NCBI RefSeq assembly: GCF_037038585.1
Contig: NC_092526.1
Span: forward strand, 36,159,501 to 36,223,500
Source of the DNA: Patagioenas fasciata
Taxonomy: Eukaryota; Chordata; Aves; Columbiformes; Columbidae
Length of the DNA stretch: 64,000 nucleotides
Reading direction: 5' to 3'
Part shown: in pieces, positions 35,419 through 45,320 of the stretch
How positions within the stretch are numbered: the first letter of the stretch is position 1
Layout: each line of letters opens with the position of its first letter
Notes under the pieces: generated by a model
Databases searched by the model: none
The model's input: the letters and a program-made list of their open reading frames with translations, nothing else
Told to the model about the DNA's origin: nothing
Program-made: the position numbers and the translations under genes

Positions 35419-37004
35419 AGTTTCCTGTTTCCAGGCAAAATGCTGCCATTTTTGTCAAAATCAGTGTTCAAAATCTGTTTTGTTTTTCAAAGGGAGCTGT
35501 TATGGCATTCTCTTCAGAATTTGAAATTTATTTTTGATCTCTTCTACCTCCTGTGCTCTACACATTATGTTTTCACAATCTACAGGTTTTTATCCTTTGT
35601 TTCTGCACAAGGGTTTCTCCCAGCTCTAGGACATGTCCCCGTGCTCTTCCTGTGTTTTCCTTGTGCTATTTCCCAGAGTCTTTTTTTGAAGAGATGTGTT
35701 TGAAACCCTGAGTAAATGCATCTTTGTGCCTGTGTAGTAAGCACTGAGCCCAAGTGATTTAAAGCAAAGATGGCCGGAGCTCTCTGCCTCTCTGGGGCTG
35801 GGATGTCAGGGGGGTTGGTTGCTGCAGGAAGGCTGTTTACCCTGCGTTGTTCCTAAATTGCAGTGGAGGCACAAGGCATGGTGTACCCAGGGTGTACCCA
35901 TGCTTGAGGGTTCATCAGTCTCAGTCTGAGAAATCTGAGCACTGATCTAGGAGAGCAGCACAGGTGTTTGATAGTGGTTGTTTGCTTTTTCCCCATGATC
36001 TTTTGCCCTGAGGCAAAGCTCTTTCAGGCCCCAAAACCCCCATCTCCCTGGGACTGTAGTCAGTCTCCAGCGCTATATGCCAGTCATATGGCTTTGCTAG
36101 AAAATCTCACCAAAATGTCACCTTTACTATACGGGATTAATTGCTTCAGTTGCACCTACCCCTCTGGAGCCATGGGTTTGGAAATAGCTACATGCTCTCT
36201 GATGTTGTTCTGGAAGAGCCTTGAATGTTTTGACAAGCTCATGGATAAAACATGGGGTTCCATGAAGCACAGGAGCTATTCCTCAGAGGCTTCCTATGGG
36301 GAAATGAGATGCCTTGGGGTTTGCTGGATCTTTAAGATCGCAGCCAGAAGGGGCACCTCTAAGCAGTGCCAGTGTGAGCGCTGTAGCCTGGTGCTGGTGG
36401 TGGGGACAGCGGATGTGGGAATTGGGAGAAATTAATCTAGATGGATAAACTGTGTTGGCCAGCAGACGGCACTGCACGTTGCCCAGAGCAATGGTGAATT
36501 GCTCCAGTGTGCCACCATGGTCAAAATACAGGCAGAGCTGAACTCCAGATGCAGTGGAGGAGAGAAAGACAGGGACAGGAAGAGGACAAAAGCTCTTCCT
36601 ACACTTCTCAGAGCAACATCCTACAGAAGAAAAACAGTGAGGCTGAAGGAAAGCCTAGATATCTAGATAACTCACTTCAGCCGTGTTCCTTTGGCTGAGC
36701 TGGGCCACAGGGGAGTGGCTGCAGCTGGCTGGGGCCCATCCCACCCCCTGGGGACATCCCTGGGGGAAGAGGGGACAGGCCTGTTCCCCACTGCTGCAGA
36801 GGCCCTCCCCAACCCCACACCCCGCTCCCTGAAAGCCCCAGGAACTCCTAGAGGGAGACACCAATATGGTCATGCACACGCCTCTTGGCCAACAGACAAG
36901 GCCAGTCACCAATCAAATGCCTTGGCTGAGAGAAGTCTCTGGAACACTACCATAAATGATCAGAGCTCAGCTTCAACTTAGGTTATAAACCACTTAGCTC
37001 TTTG
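35419..37004 (+). repeat. Right X-Y module of the MROH island
   Basis: X (35419 to about 36030) begins like the X of units 1 and 2, but from about 35720 carries the marks of the left X (ATCTTTGTGCCTGTGTAG, CTGAGCCCAAGTG, TTGTTCCTAAATTG). Y follows and matches the left Y with about ten differences per kilobase. The change of type within one X makes it a chimera, as expected from a crossover. Confidence 0.8.
36695..36795 (+). pseudogene. Decayed MROH intron-1 sequence in the right Y module
   Basis: Copy of the relic at 19741-19840, with the same resemblance to MROH intron 1 and two or three base differences from the left copy. Confidence 0.6.
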
Positions 37005-37125
37005 GATCTCCTGCTGGAGCCTTTAATTTTTCCAATAAAGTGTGTGGACACAGCCCAGAGCTGTGGAGATCCCTGAAAAACTTGTCCTTGGAGATGTCCA
37101 CAAATACTGTCCCTGAGGTTCTAGG
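37005..37125 (+). repeat. Truncated Z module at the right edge
   Basis: GGAGCCTTTAATTTTTCCAA, then GATCCCTGAAAAACTTGTCC and GATGTCCACAAATACTGTCC. It parallels the truncated Z at 20045-20262 but is more diverged and stops about 120 bp in. Confidence 0.7.
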
Positions 37126-37194
37126 AAGTCCCTGAGGGTACATGGTTGTGGGAGGGAGGAGGGAGAAGGGGGAGACGGGATCCCCACGGGGGTA

Positions 37195-37262
37195 CATCTG
37201 CTGATTGCTGCCGGCACGGGGCAGTGGGCAGAGGCAGGGCTTGTGTCCAGCACCAGCCCTTG
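37195..37262 (+). pseudogene. Decayed MROH intron-4 sequence
   Basis: CACGGGGCAGTGGGCAGAGG, then CAGGGCTTGTGTCCAGC and TTGTGGTTGCCCAGG, resembles the intron 4 stretch of the intact genes around 22950-23015 (GGCAGCGGGCAGAGCCAGGG, CACGGTTGCCTGGG). It is short and diverged, so the call is tentative. It would mean the right Y is what remains of a third MROH gene, cut off by the LTR that follows. Confidence 0.45.
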
Positions 37263-37264
37263 TG

Positions 37265-37640
37265 GTTGCCCAGGTGGCAACTAAAAGCATGTAGTGCTTG
37301 CTCACCCCTCCCCTGCCCCCCCATGGGATGGGGAGGAGAATAGGGAGACAAAAGGCAAAGTTTGTGAGTTGGGATAAGAACAGTTTAATGGAATGGCAAA
37401 AAAAGAAACAATAATCATGAAATAAAATACAAATTAAAGACAGTCCCTCACTGTATGGTGCAGTTTGCTTTTCTGAGCAAACTATTCCCTGGAGCAGTGA
37501 CTGTGAACTCCTGACTGCAGCTCACTGAAACCTAGTTTCTGGACAGCTGTCCTGGCCGTGTCTCCCCCCAGCTACCTGTGGAAATTCACCATATTTCAGC
37601 TGACCCAGCACTCCAGGGCAGGGCACTGTGGCCAAGACCC
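37265..37640 (-). mobile_element. Fossil LTR of an avian endogenous retrovirus, antisense
   Basis: Read on the - strand it shows the same bird LTR type as at 15.2 kb: TAAACTGTTCTTATCCCAAC, and toward its 5' part the complement of GACAGCTGTCCTGGCCGTG and of AGCTGACCCAGCACTCCAGG. The ends are uncertain. No internal retroviral region was recognised beside it; an old, broken solo LTR. Confidence 0.65.
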
Positions 37641-40600
37641 TACTAACATGGTGCTCTGGACCCGCAGAGCTGTCCTAGGTGCCTCCCAGAGCATGGCAGG
37701 AGCCATGGCAGGAGCCACCAGGTAGTTGCCTTATGGAGCCATTTTGTCCCAGGAGGTCTTGAGAAAACACCTTGCCATACTCAGAAGCTGGCAGGACTCT
37801 GCCTTGCTGCCCTGCAGTCTGCATGGTTCTGCTGGGAGAGGTAATGGCTCCCACCCAGGGCACCCCCAAAGCTTCCTGCATCTCCTCTGAGGCAGGGTGC
37901 ACCCCCAGGCAGTCCTTCACAGCCCAGCTACAGCACCAGCAACCCAACTCGTTGGAGCAGCAGGACCAAGCATCTCTCTTGCTATTTGCCATCCTGAGAC
38001 CAAACCCATCTGATTTTCCAGCAAAGTAGCAAGCACACAGGGAAAAGCGGTCCTGCTTTTACACACCACCACCCTGCAGAGTGTGCACAAGCCAGGAGAG
38101 CAGCTTTCTTCTGGAATATTTACCCCCCAGGCATCTGTAGAGGTTTTCTCCCCTGCATTCACTGCCTGGAAGCCCAGGGAGGCTGCTGGCTGCTGGCCAA
38201 TTCCTCAGCTCCCAGCTTGCTGCTGCGAAGATCAGCAGAGGGCAGGGCAGTCCCACCAAAGGGTGACCAAGGACAATTCCCGGCAGCCAGGGCATCCCGT
38301 CACAGCACCATAGAGGATGGCTGCTGATGAAAAGGAGGCCAAGGTACCCAGGTGACCTCCTTCCTGAGGAGGATGCAGCCAGCCAGTCAGGTTCTGTGCC
38401 AGAAAATAGGCAGGGTGCCAACAAAATTGCTCTTGCAGGTGCTAGGGATCCTACTCTTGGCTTAAAATGCACATCCTTTGAGGGGAAGGGAACAAGCCCG
38501 GCCTGGGTAAGGGGCCGGCAGTATAGCCCTGCCTTGGCAGCTGGCCAGCCTGAGTGGAGGCTCCCCAGAGCAAGTGCAGGAGGGACGTTGCCTCTTGTGC
38601 TCCAGCCCTGACCTGCTTTGCAGGAGCTTGCTCTCAGCTGTGCTGTGTGCAGTTAACAGGGTCCATCAGCAGCCACAGTGAGAGGATGGAGATGATGTCC
38701 AGACAGGAGCAGCAGGAGAGGGGGCTGGAGGCACCATTGGGAGCAAGGCTGCAGCGTGGACCTGAGGGCTCCATCCGAGAGATGGGGCAAGACACAAAGA
38801 CCAGCCACCTCCGCCATCTGTCCATCCAGCAGATGGGCTAAACACAAGCTGTCTGCCACACAAGTATGAGGTTCACACAGGAAACAGCACCTGAGATAAG
38901 CTACCTGTTAGACAGGTCCAAGGTCTACCTGAAGACAGAGGTGTCAATAAATGCTTCCTCACAGAGCTCAGGGCTCAGATGAAGCGATCGCACGGCCCAC
39001 AGCCGGAGGATGTGTGAGTGGGGATCAGAGTTGAGTCCGTTCACGGTCATCAAGACCTATTAGTGCCGTCAGGGTCCAGACACTTAATGCAGGTCAAGGT
39101 TTGAACATGAGGTGTGGGCCACTCAAGGGTTCAGCTCTGATTTGGGCTACTCCTCAAGGTGGGGTTTGAGGGACCTGCGTGTGGTTGTGCCCAACTGCCT
39201 GTGACCTATTTCCCTGCACCTCTCTTCAAAAAGTGAAATTTGTTGATGTGTTCTGGGGGTGATATGCTTGTTCAGGTAAAGAGGAAGAGCTGGATACCAC
39301 ATTTGTAGAGATGCTCCATCAGAGCCCAGAGCAGCTCCAGCATTTGGTGTCTTTGCTTCTGTGAAATCCCAGGTGCATCTGGGTCATGAAGCTTTGGAAA
39401 ACATCACTGAGTGGCCAAGGCTGACTTGCTTGTTTGCTCTCCTGGCTGCTTGGCTTTCAAGGGTCCTTGGCATTCTGTTAGTGAATGCACATGGGGGACA
39501 CATTCCCTGGAGATGGTTTTTTGCCATCCTAGAAGACAGGCAGGATAAAAAAGCCAACTTTCCTACCCATTAATTGTAGCCAGACAAATGAAAACAGATG
39601 AGTGTCCAGCTGTGTTGCCAGGGTGGTGTGCCAAGAAGCCAGCTTCAGGGGCTCAGGGCCAGGATGGGGAGGGGGGGTGTCCACCTTCTCCAGGGGCCTT
39701 GGAGAGGCTGGGGCTGCTGCAAAGCAGAGTTGTGAATCTACAGCACAACACAGATAAGCAGCTTTATTTCTGCAGCCAGCAGTCACGTTCATAAATAGCA
39801 GGAAGTTCCAGATACGTGGATAAGTAATTTCAGGTACAGTTGGCTTTACCACATGCAGGGGGTGGTTTGGTATCCATGCCTGCAGGGTGTGTTTCTTCTC
39901 CAGCTTGCCAAGCCTGTCTGTCCTCTGCCAGGACAGAGTGCTCACCGTGCTCTCTGCAGGGCTCTGCGCCCGTGCTCACCGTGCTCTCTGCAGGGCTCTG
40001 CGCTGTGCCGGCAAAAGCTCCACAGGACCTGCTGAGCTGGAGCAGGTGGAAAACATGCCTGTGGGGACACATTTGCAAGTGTCTCTCCATGCCAGGAGAG
40101 CTGGGGGGTGGGCTTTTGTGGGAAAGCCTAGTGTCTAGCCTCGGCATGTGAACCTAGCAGGTGGAGCTTTGAGAAGGAATCTGAGATTCAAAAAAAATGA
40201 TAAATGACAGGAAGCAGTGATACCAGCAGGTGCCTGAGGAACCCCCATGCAGCCTGCACATCAGGAGTCTCCTCTTGCCCATTACCCAGCAGTGCCAAGC
40301 ACTGCTTGAGAGTGGAGAAGGGAGCATGGAAAGCTGCAAACCCACACCTGTGTCTTCTAGATGCTGCGTTTGGGGACAGCTGTGACAGCTAAAGGTCTTT
40401 CTGGGAGAGACGGGGCAAGAGCAGTCCTTTCCCTGGTGCATGGGAGTGGAGTGGAGAGGACCCCTTCTTCCCCAGCTCCAGCGGACACAAGGGCAGAAGT
40501 GGAAGTGCACAGCAAGCCTTCAGGGTCCAAGTTTGCACCTTGTTTCTCTGCTCGGGGGGCTGAGAGGTGGGAATTTGGCTGCTCGCCTTCTTTGGAAAGG

Positions 40601-41439
40601 GTCCAGCTGCCTTAGGAGAAATTCCTCACATACCTTTGCTGTGAAGAAAGTGCTGACCTGTTTGGGGGTGTTTTCTGAGCAAGTGAAGACGAGCCAAAGG
40701 CAGCTCTTAAGTGCTGGGAGAAAAAGGCCTGTTTTCTCATCACTGGGGTTAAGCAGCAGGTCAAGCTCTTTTGGGAAAGCGGTGCCAGGTGGCAGCTATT
40801 TTGTACCCAGTAAGCAAGCCCAACAAGATGCCCTGATGTTTGCTGCCTTCACACACTGAGGAGATGCTCTGGCTACGGCAGAGAAGCTGATGGTGCCACA
40901 CCGTTTGGTAGGTGAGTGTTGAAGGGTGAGTGGGCAGCCATGTCCAGGCTGCTTGGCCAGACACTGATGCTCAGGACCTGCCTGTGGTGCTATTCAAAAC
41001 CCTGCCAGTTCCACAGGTGAGACCTAGGAAACATGATGAGATCTAGAGTCTCGGGGTGGGGATGAGACAGTGGGTCAAAGAGGAGGCGTTTAGATATGGT
41101 GGGACTTGGGCACCTCTTGGGATGCCAGGGACAGACACAGGACAGAGGTCCTGTTCCTTCATGGTATAAGAAGCAGACAGCTGTCACTGATAATTGCTGT
41201 GCCAGAGAGAACTTAAACCAGAAGCAGGCGGCTGGGGGAAAGCACCTCATTTGGCCTGATGGGACTGAAGTGGGGAACTCAACTAACACTCAGTATGCTT
41301 CCTGAAAATGCCAGCAGGAAAACAAACAGCATAACTGTGATAAATAAGAAGGCAAATTGGATCTCCTGCAGTGCTGGGAGAGCAGCCAGTGCATGCCTGG
41401 GCAACTGAGCAAGGGCAAACCCACAAGTGCTCTCACACC
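37641..41439. other. Intergenic stretch, no gene recognised
   Basis: No frame longer than about 140 codons; the longest (40440-40859, + strand) has no recognisable domain. A small tandem repeat lies at 39938-40005. No RNA gene or transposon end could be supported. Confidence 0.5.
39938..40005 (+). repeat. 34-bp direct repeat, two copies
   Basis: GTGCTCACCGTGCTCTCTGC followed by AGGGCTCTGCGCCC, twice in a row with almost no change. A local slippage product. Confidence 0.8.
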
Positions 41440-41560
41440 AACGCCAGACACCTAAAGCCAGATGCTTAGTCATTTTAGGGGAGGCTGTTATAAGGGGACA
41501 CTTCAATTATCCGCTTGCAGACTGGATTGAAGTGTCAGGGAACAAGGCATAAGGATAAAA
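41440..41560 (+). mobile_element. Old CR1/L2-like LINE fragment, endonuclease part
   Basis: The frame GHFNYPLADWIEVSGN (from about 41497) recalls the GDFNYPDIDW motif of the CR1 and L2 endonuclease. Flanking sequence to about 42180 may belong to the same element but could not be tied to it. It is ancient and dead. Confidence 0.4.
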
Positions 41561-43712
41561 CCCTTGAATGCAGTACATGGTGCCATACCCCCAGAAACAG
41601 CCTAAGAACCACCAGAAGGTGCTTTTCTGTATCTGCTCTTGCACAGCACATGAGGCTTAGCTTGGGAGGGTCTAGCCCAGCTGTGATACCACTTGGTTTT
41701 CATTTTATGGTAAAGGAAAAGCAGGATGAATAAAGCCAGCATGTGGTTATTTGATTTCAAGACAAGAGACTGTGTAAAAATGAGGAAATGTGTCAACAAA
41801 AAAAAAAAAAAAAAGACAAACGCAGGCCAATCCCAAAACTCTCAGTGGTGTGGTCCAGGAAGCCAGAGGCCTCCAAGCTGCCTGGAGGCTGCAGAAAAAT
41901 GCTGTATTAAGGGCCTCAGTAAAATATGGAGCAAAGAGCAACAGGGCAATCTCATAAAATCTCCACACAGCTGATGGGAAGGAACAGGGAAGACAGGAAA
42001 AAAGGTTGATGCTGAGGAGCAGAAGGTCTGCCAAAAGAGCAGAAAAGCTGAAAAAACGCAGCAAGTCAGATATAAACAGGGAAGCAAGAGGGCTGGGAGC
42101 AGGCTCGAGGACTGTCCTGCCAAATGTGCTCAAACCAGTGGTGAACAGCTCAGCAAATCTGCTGCAGGCACCAGAAGGTAAGCAGGGTGCACAGGAGTGG
42201 GATGGCCACAGCAGACAGGTCTTTGTCTGGGAGCCATTCCCACCCCCACCCAACCCAGCTCATTTTTTTTCCCAGAAAAGCAGGAGGGGCTCATTAATTG
42301 GAATAGAAATCCTGGAGGGGTTATCCTGAAGAGACAAGCTAATGTCAGTTAGTCCTGGACAGCTTGGAAGCAGCCAGCACCAGCTGGGCCAGAAAGGGAT
42401 GAGACACGATGACTGTCAGCAGGAGCATGGTGATGTCCTAGTGCTACCCTGTGCAAGGTGGGTACAAGGATCTTAGAGCGTGGGTATCCTCAGAGGAGCA
42501 ATCCTTCTCAGGGCCCAGACCCCCTCCCAGGCTGCAGGAAGCCTGGCGGCTCAGTGCATCTTGGCAGAACCTCGAGGCATCCAGATGCTGGGCAGCCTGA
42601 GGCGGTCTGGTCCTACAGAGACACCCAGCACAAGATCCTCTGTGGAGAGATGGGAATTTTCTCTTCCCAAGGAGGAAATAACTCCTATTTTGAGTCTTGC
42701 TGGAGCAAAGGACTCGAATTTTTTCTTTTTTTTTTTTTTAGGGGGAGATGAGTCAAAGTTGACTCTTTCTCTCCAGGGGAGATGCTGGGTGCAGTCTGGG
42801 AGAGAGGACATGACAACCTTAGGGCTGCCGGGAGGCCCTCCAAGGAAGCAGCACTGCTGTGTGCCAGGACCTTCAATTTTGGTGCTTTTTGCTCTCAGTG
42901 TTATTTCCACACAGAGAAAATGAAGGAATGCATCACCACTGACACAGCATTCCCAGTGCCCTGCTGGTCCCTCCTCCAGCCACCACCCATGTACCCCCAC
43001 TTGCATCCCACACCCTGTGTCTGAGCCAGAGACAACCGTGGCTTACAGCCCGTCAGCATTGTGCCTGGCAAGCTGAGGGTGATGCTTCCAGGGCTTTGCC
43101 CCCAAATGGCAGCCTGAGCTCGACCCCATCACTGTGCCAGACCCGGCTCCCTCCTGGAGACCTCATCTTGCCTGGCCTCATTCCAGGGCTCTCCCTTGAG
43201 CAAGCACCTGTTTGTCAATGCAGGCAGGAGAGGAAACATGCTCTTTTTCTCATGTTAAACATAAACTGCTTTTCAAGAAGTCTCTCTGAAAGGGCTGGGG
43301 AAGGAACACAGGAATCTGGATGAGTTTGCTTGCTCTGTGGCTGCTGGCCCCAGCTCACACCAAGCAAGGCAGGCAGACATTGATTTGAATTGAACGGCAG
43401 TTCATGGGGGCAAAAAGGGAGGTGGGAGTGTGAGCAGAGCTTGATGGGGCACAGCACCCACCAGGCAGCCATGTGAGCAGAGGGAGAGCCCAGAGGACAC
43501 ATCCCAACCTTGAGCTAGAGGCTATGGGGGGCCCCCGCCAGCTGTAGGAGGGACATGGAGGGGCTGGAGCTGGCAACCAGAGTGTCCCAGTGTGGAATGA
43601 CTCCTCCCTTGCATGAGCAATTCAGACATCACAGCCGACCAGGGCGTTTCTGGGAAGACTTCAGGAGCTCTCCCAGCCTTGCAGGGTTTGGCAGAACCAC
43701 GGATGGTCAGTG
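41561..43712. other. Intergenic stretch, no gene recognised
   Basis: Poly-A at about 41800 and poly-T at about 42721. Short frames only. Parts of 41820-42180 may be very old LINE sequence, but no motif makes this firm. Confidence 0.45.
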
Positions 43713-45320
43713 TTACCAAGGAGCCCCAGCCCTGCAGAGGGATGGGGGTTTTGGGCAGGGCACACAGTGAGAAGGGGCAGGGGGGGACACGGTGTCCTCT
43801 CCTGGGTAGGTGATGAGGATACAGGCTGGCACACATCTCCATGGGCAACAGCAAGAGATGCTGCTGGAGATGCTGTGAGCCTGGGCATTCTCTGTGGGCT
43901 GGTCCCCTTTTGCTCCATTGGTGTCTGTAGTCATGGCATCAGGGATATTGGTGGGGATGTGCCGGTCTAGGGTCTTCAGGATCACCTCCCCATCCTACTC
44001 TGAGAGCAAGCGGTGGCTGGGGACAGGAATGTCTGCTGGGATCTGCTCAGCCTCTTTCTGCTGAGCCTCAGCAGGTGGCCCTGATGCTGGTGTTGCAGGT
44101 TGTGGTGAGTAACAGCTCTGCATCACCTTGTCCACCAGCTCTGTCAGTATATAGCCCTCCATTGTCCTCCCCTCCCACCCCCTCATTTCCTTCCAGAGCC
44201 CCCCCCACCCGGGTAGTCTTGCCCCTCAGGCAGCTGCTCCATCCCCTCAAGTGTTGCGGATGCTACTCACCCTGGCTCCAATAGGTCCCTCTGAAGCTTT
44301 GGGGGACCAGACCTGCACCTCGTACCTGCGGTGTGGATGCAGCAAGGTTTCATGCAGCTGCAGAGCTGTACCCTTCTTATCTTCCACTGGTGGTGTACGA
44401 GCGTGACTGTGCAGCAGGAAGGGAAACAAGTACCATTTCCCACAGGCAGCCAAGAGGCAGAGACCCAAGGGTGAGACGCTGTGATGAGGCATGCAAGAAG
44501 CATCCGTCTCGTCCCCTTTCCCATGAAATGCTTCTCTAGGTCCTTCATCTGATGTGTGCTGAGGTCTTGATTTTCCCCTGGAGTGGATGAGTCATAGAGA
44601 AGCCGAGAGGGAGCAGGGGCTGCCAGGACATCCCAGGTGTCCGTGTCTGCTGGGGAGGCTGCATGGAGGGAACAGACACTGCCCGAGGGTGCAGGCAGAG
44701 AGCAGGAAGGATGCCCGTGGTCCAGAGGTCTCGGGCTGGCTCTCTTCCTACTGACACTGCACAGGGTTCCCAAGCCCTGGCATAAGAAGGGGGATCCCTC
44801 CTCTGGTCTCCCTTCTCCTTCCCTGGGGAGGAAGTTGCTGTGCATGGGGGGGTAAGCTCTGAGCCATGGCTCTGCTAAATTAGTACCTGTGTATCTGCTA
44901 GCTGTGGAGAAAATGCTCTCGCTTGCCCTTCTCTCTCGAGTGTTGCTTGCTTCTTTTTTTGTGGATATCCAGCTTGGGAGTGGGACAGGCTGTCTCCATC
45001 ATGTTGTGACTCCACCAGACAATAACTCTCCACAGCATGTGGCCCAGAGATGGAGGCAGAGGCCCCAGGACGTGTCTGGGGCTGAGGTCCCCTGCCCACC
45101 CAGCTTTATGCGCAGGACTCTAGGCTCTGTGATGACAGGGGCTGTGCCATATGATGCGGGGGGCTGCAGACAGGAGCCTGTCCTGTCGCTGCTGAGCTAG
45201 GAGGTGATGCTGCAGTGGCTGGCCCTGGCTCACCTCCCTGCTGAGCTGCAGCAATTCACACTGTCCTGTTCTCCTTGCATCCATAGGAAGAATGCAGGTG
45301 GGCTCCAGATCCTGGAGCAT
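43713..45320 (-). other. Coding-like region on the - strand, unidentified and fragmentary
   Basis: Several short - strand segments read like real protein: MLQDLEPTCILPMDARRTGQ (45320 down), which ends at a good donor (GGGAG/GTGAGC); YPQKKKQATLEREGQARAF near 44950; THQMKDLEKHFMGKG near 44530; LHETLLHPHRRYEVQVWSPK near 44350, which ends at another strong donor (AGG/GTGAGT); EGYILTELVDKVMQSCYS near 44140; and ILKTLDRHIPTNIPDAMTTD near 43970. No family was recognised. The segments lie in different frames and the acceptors are weak, so it may be the 3' part of a real gene, a decayed one, or chance. Confidence 0.3.

Noticed and set aside
40440-40859. 139-codon + strand frame
   Set aside because: No domain, no splice context, and length within chance for this composition.
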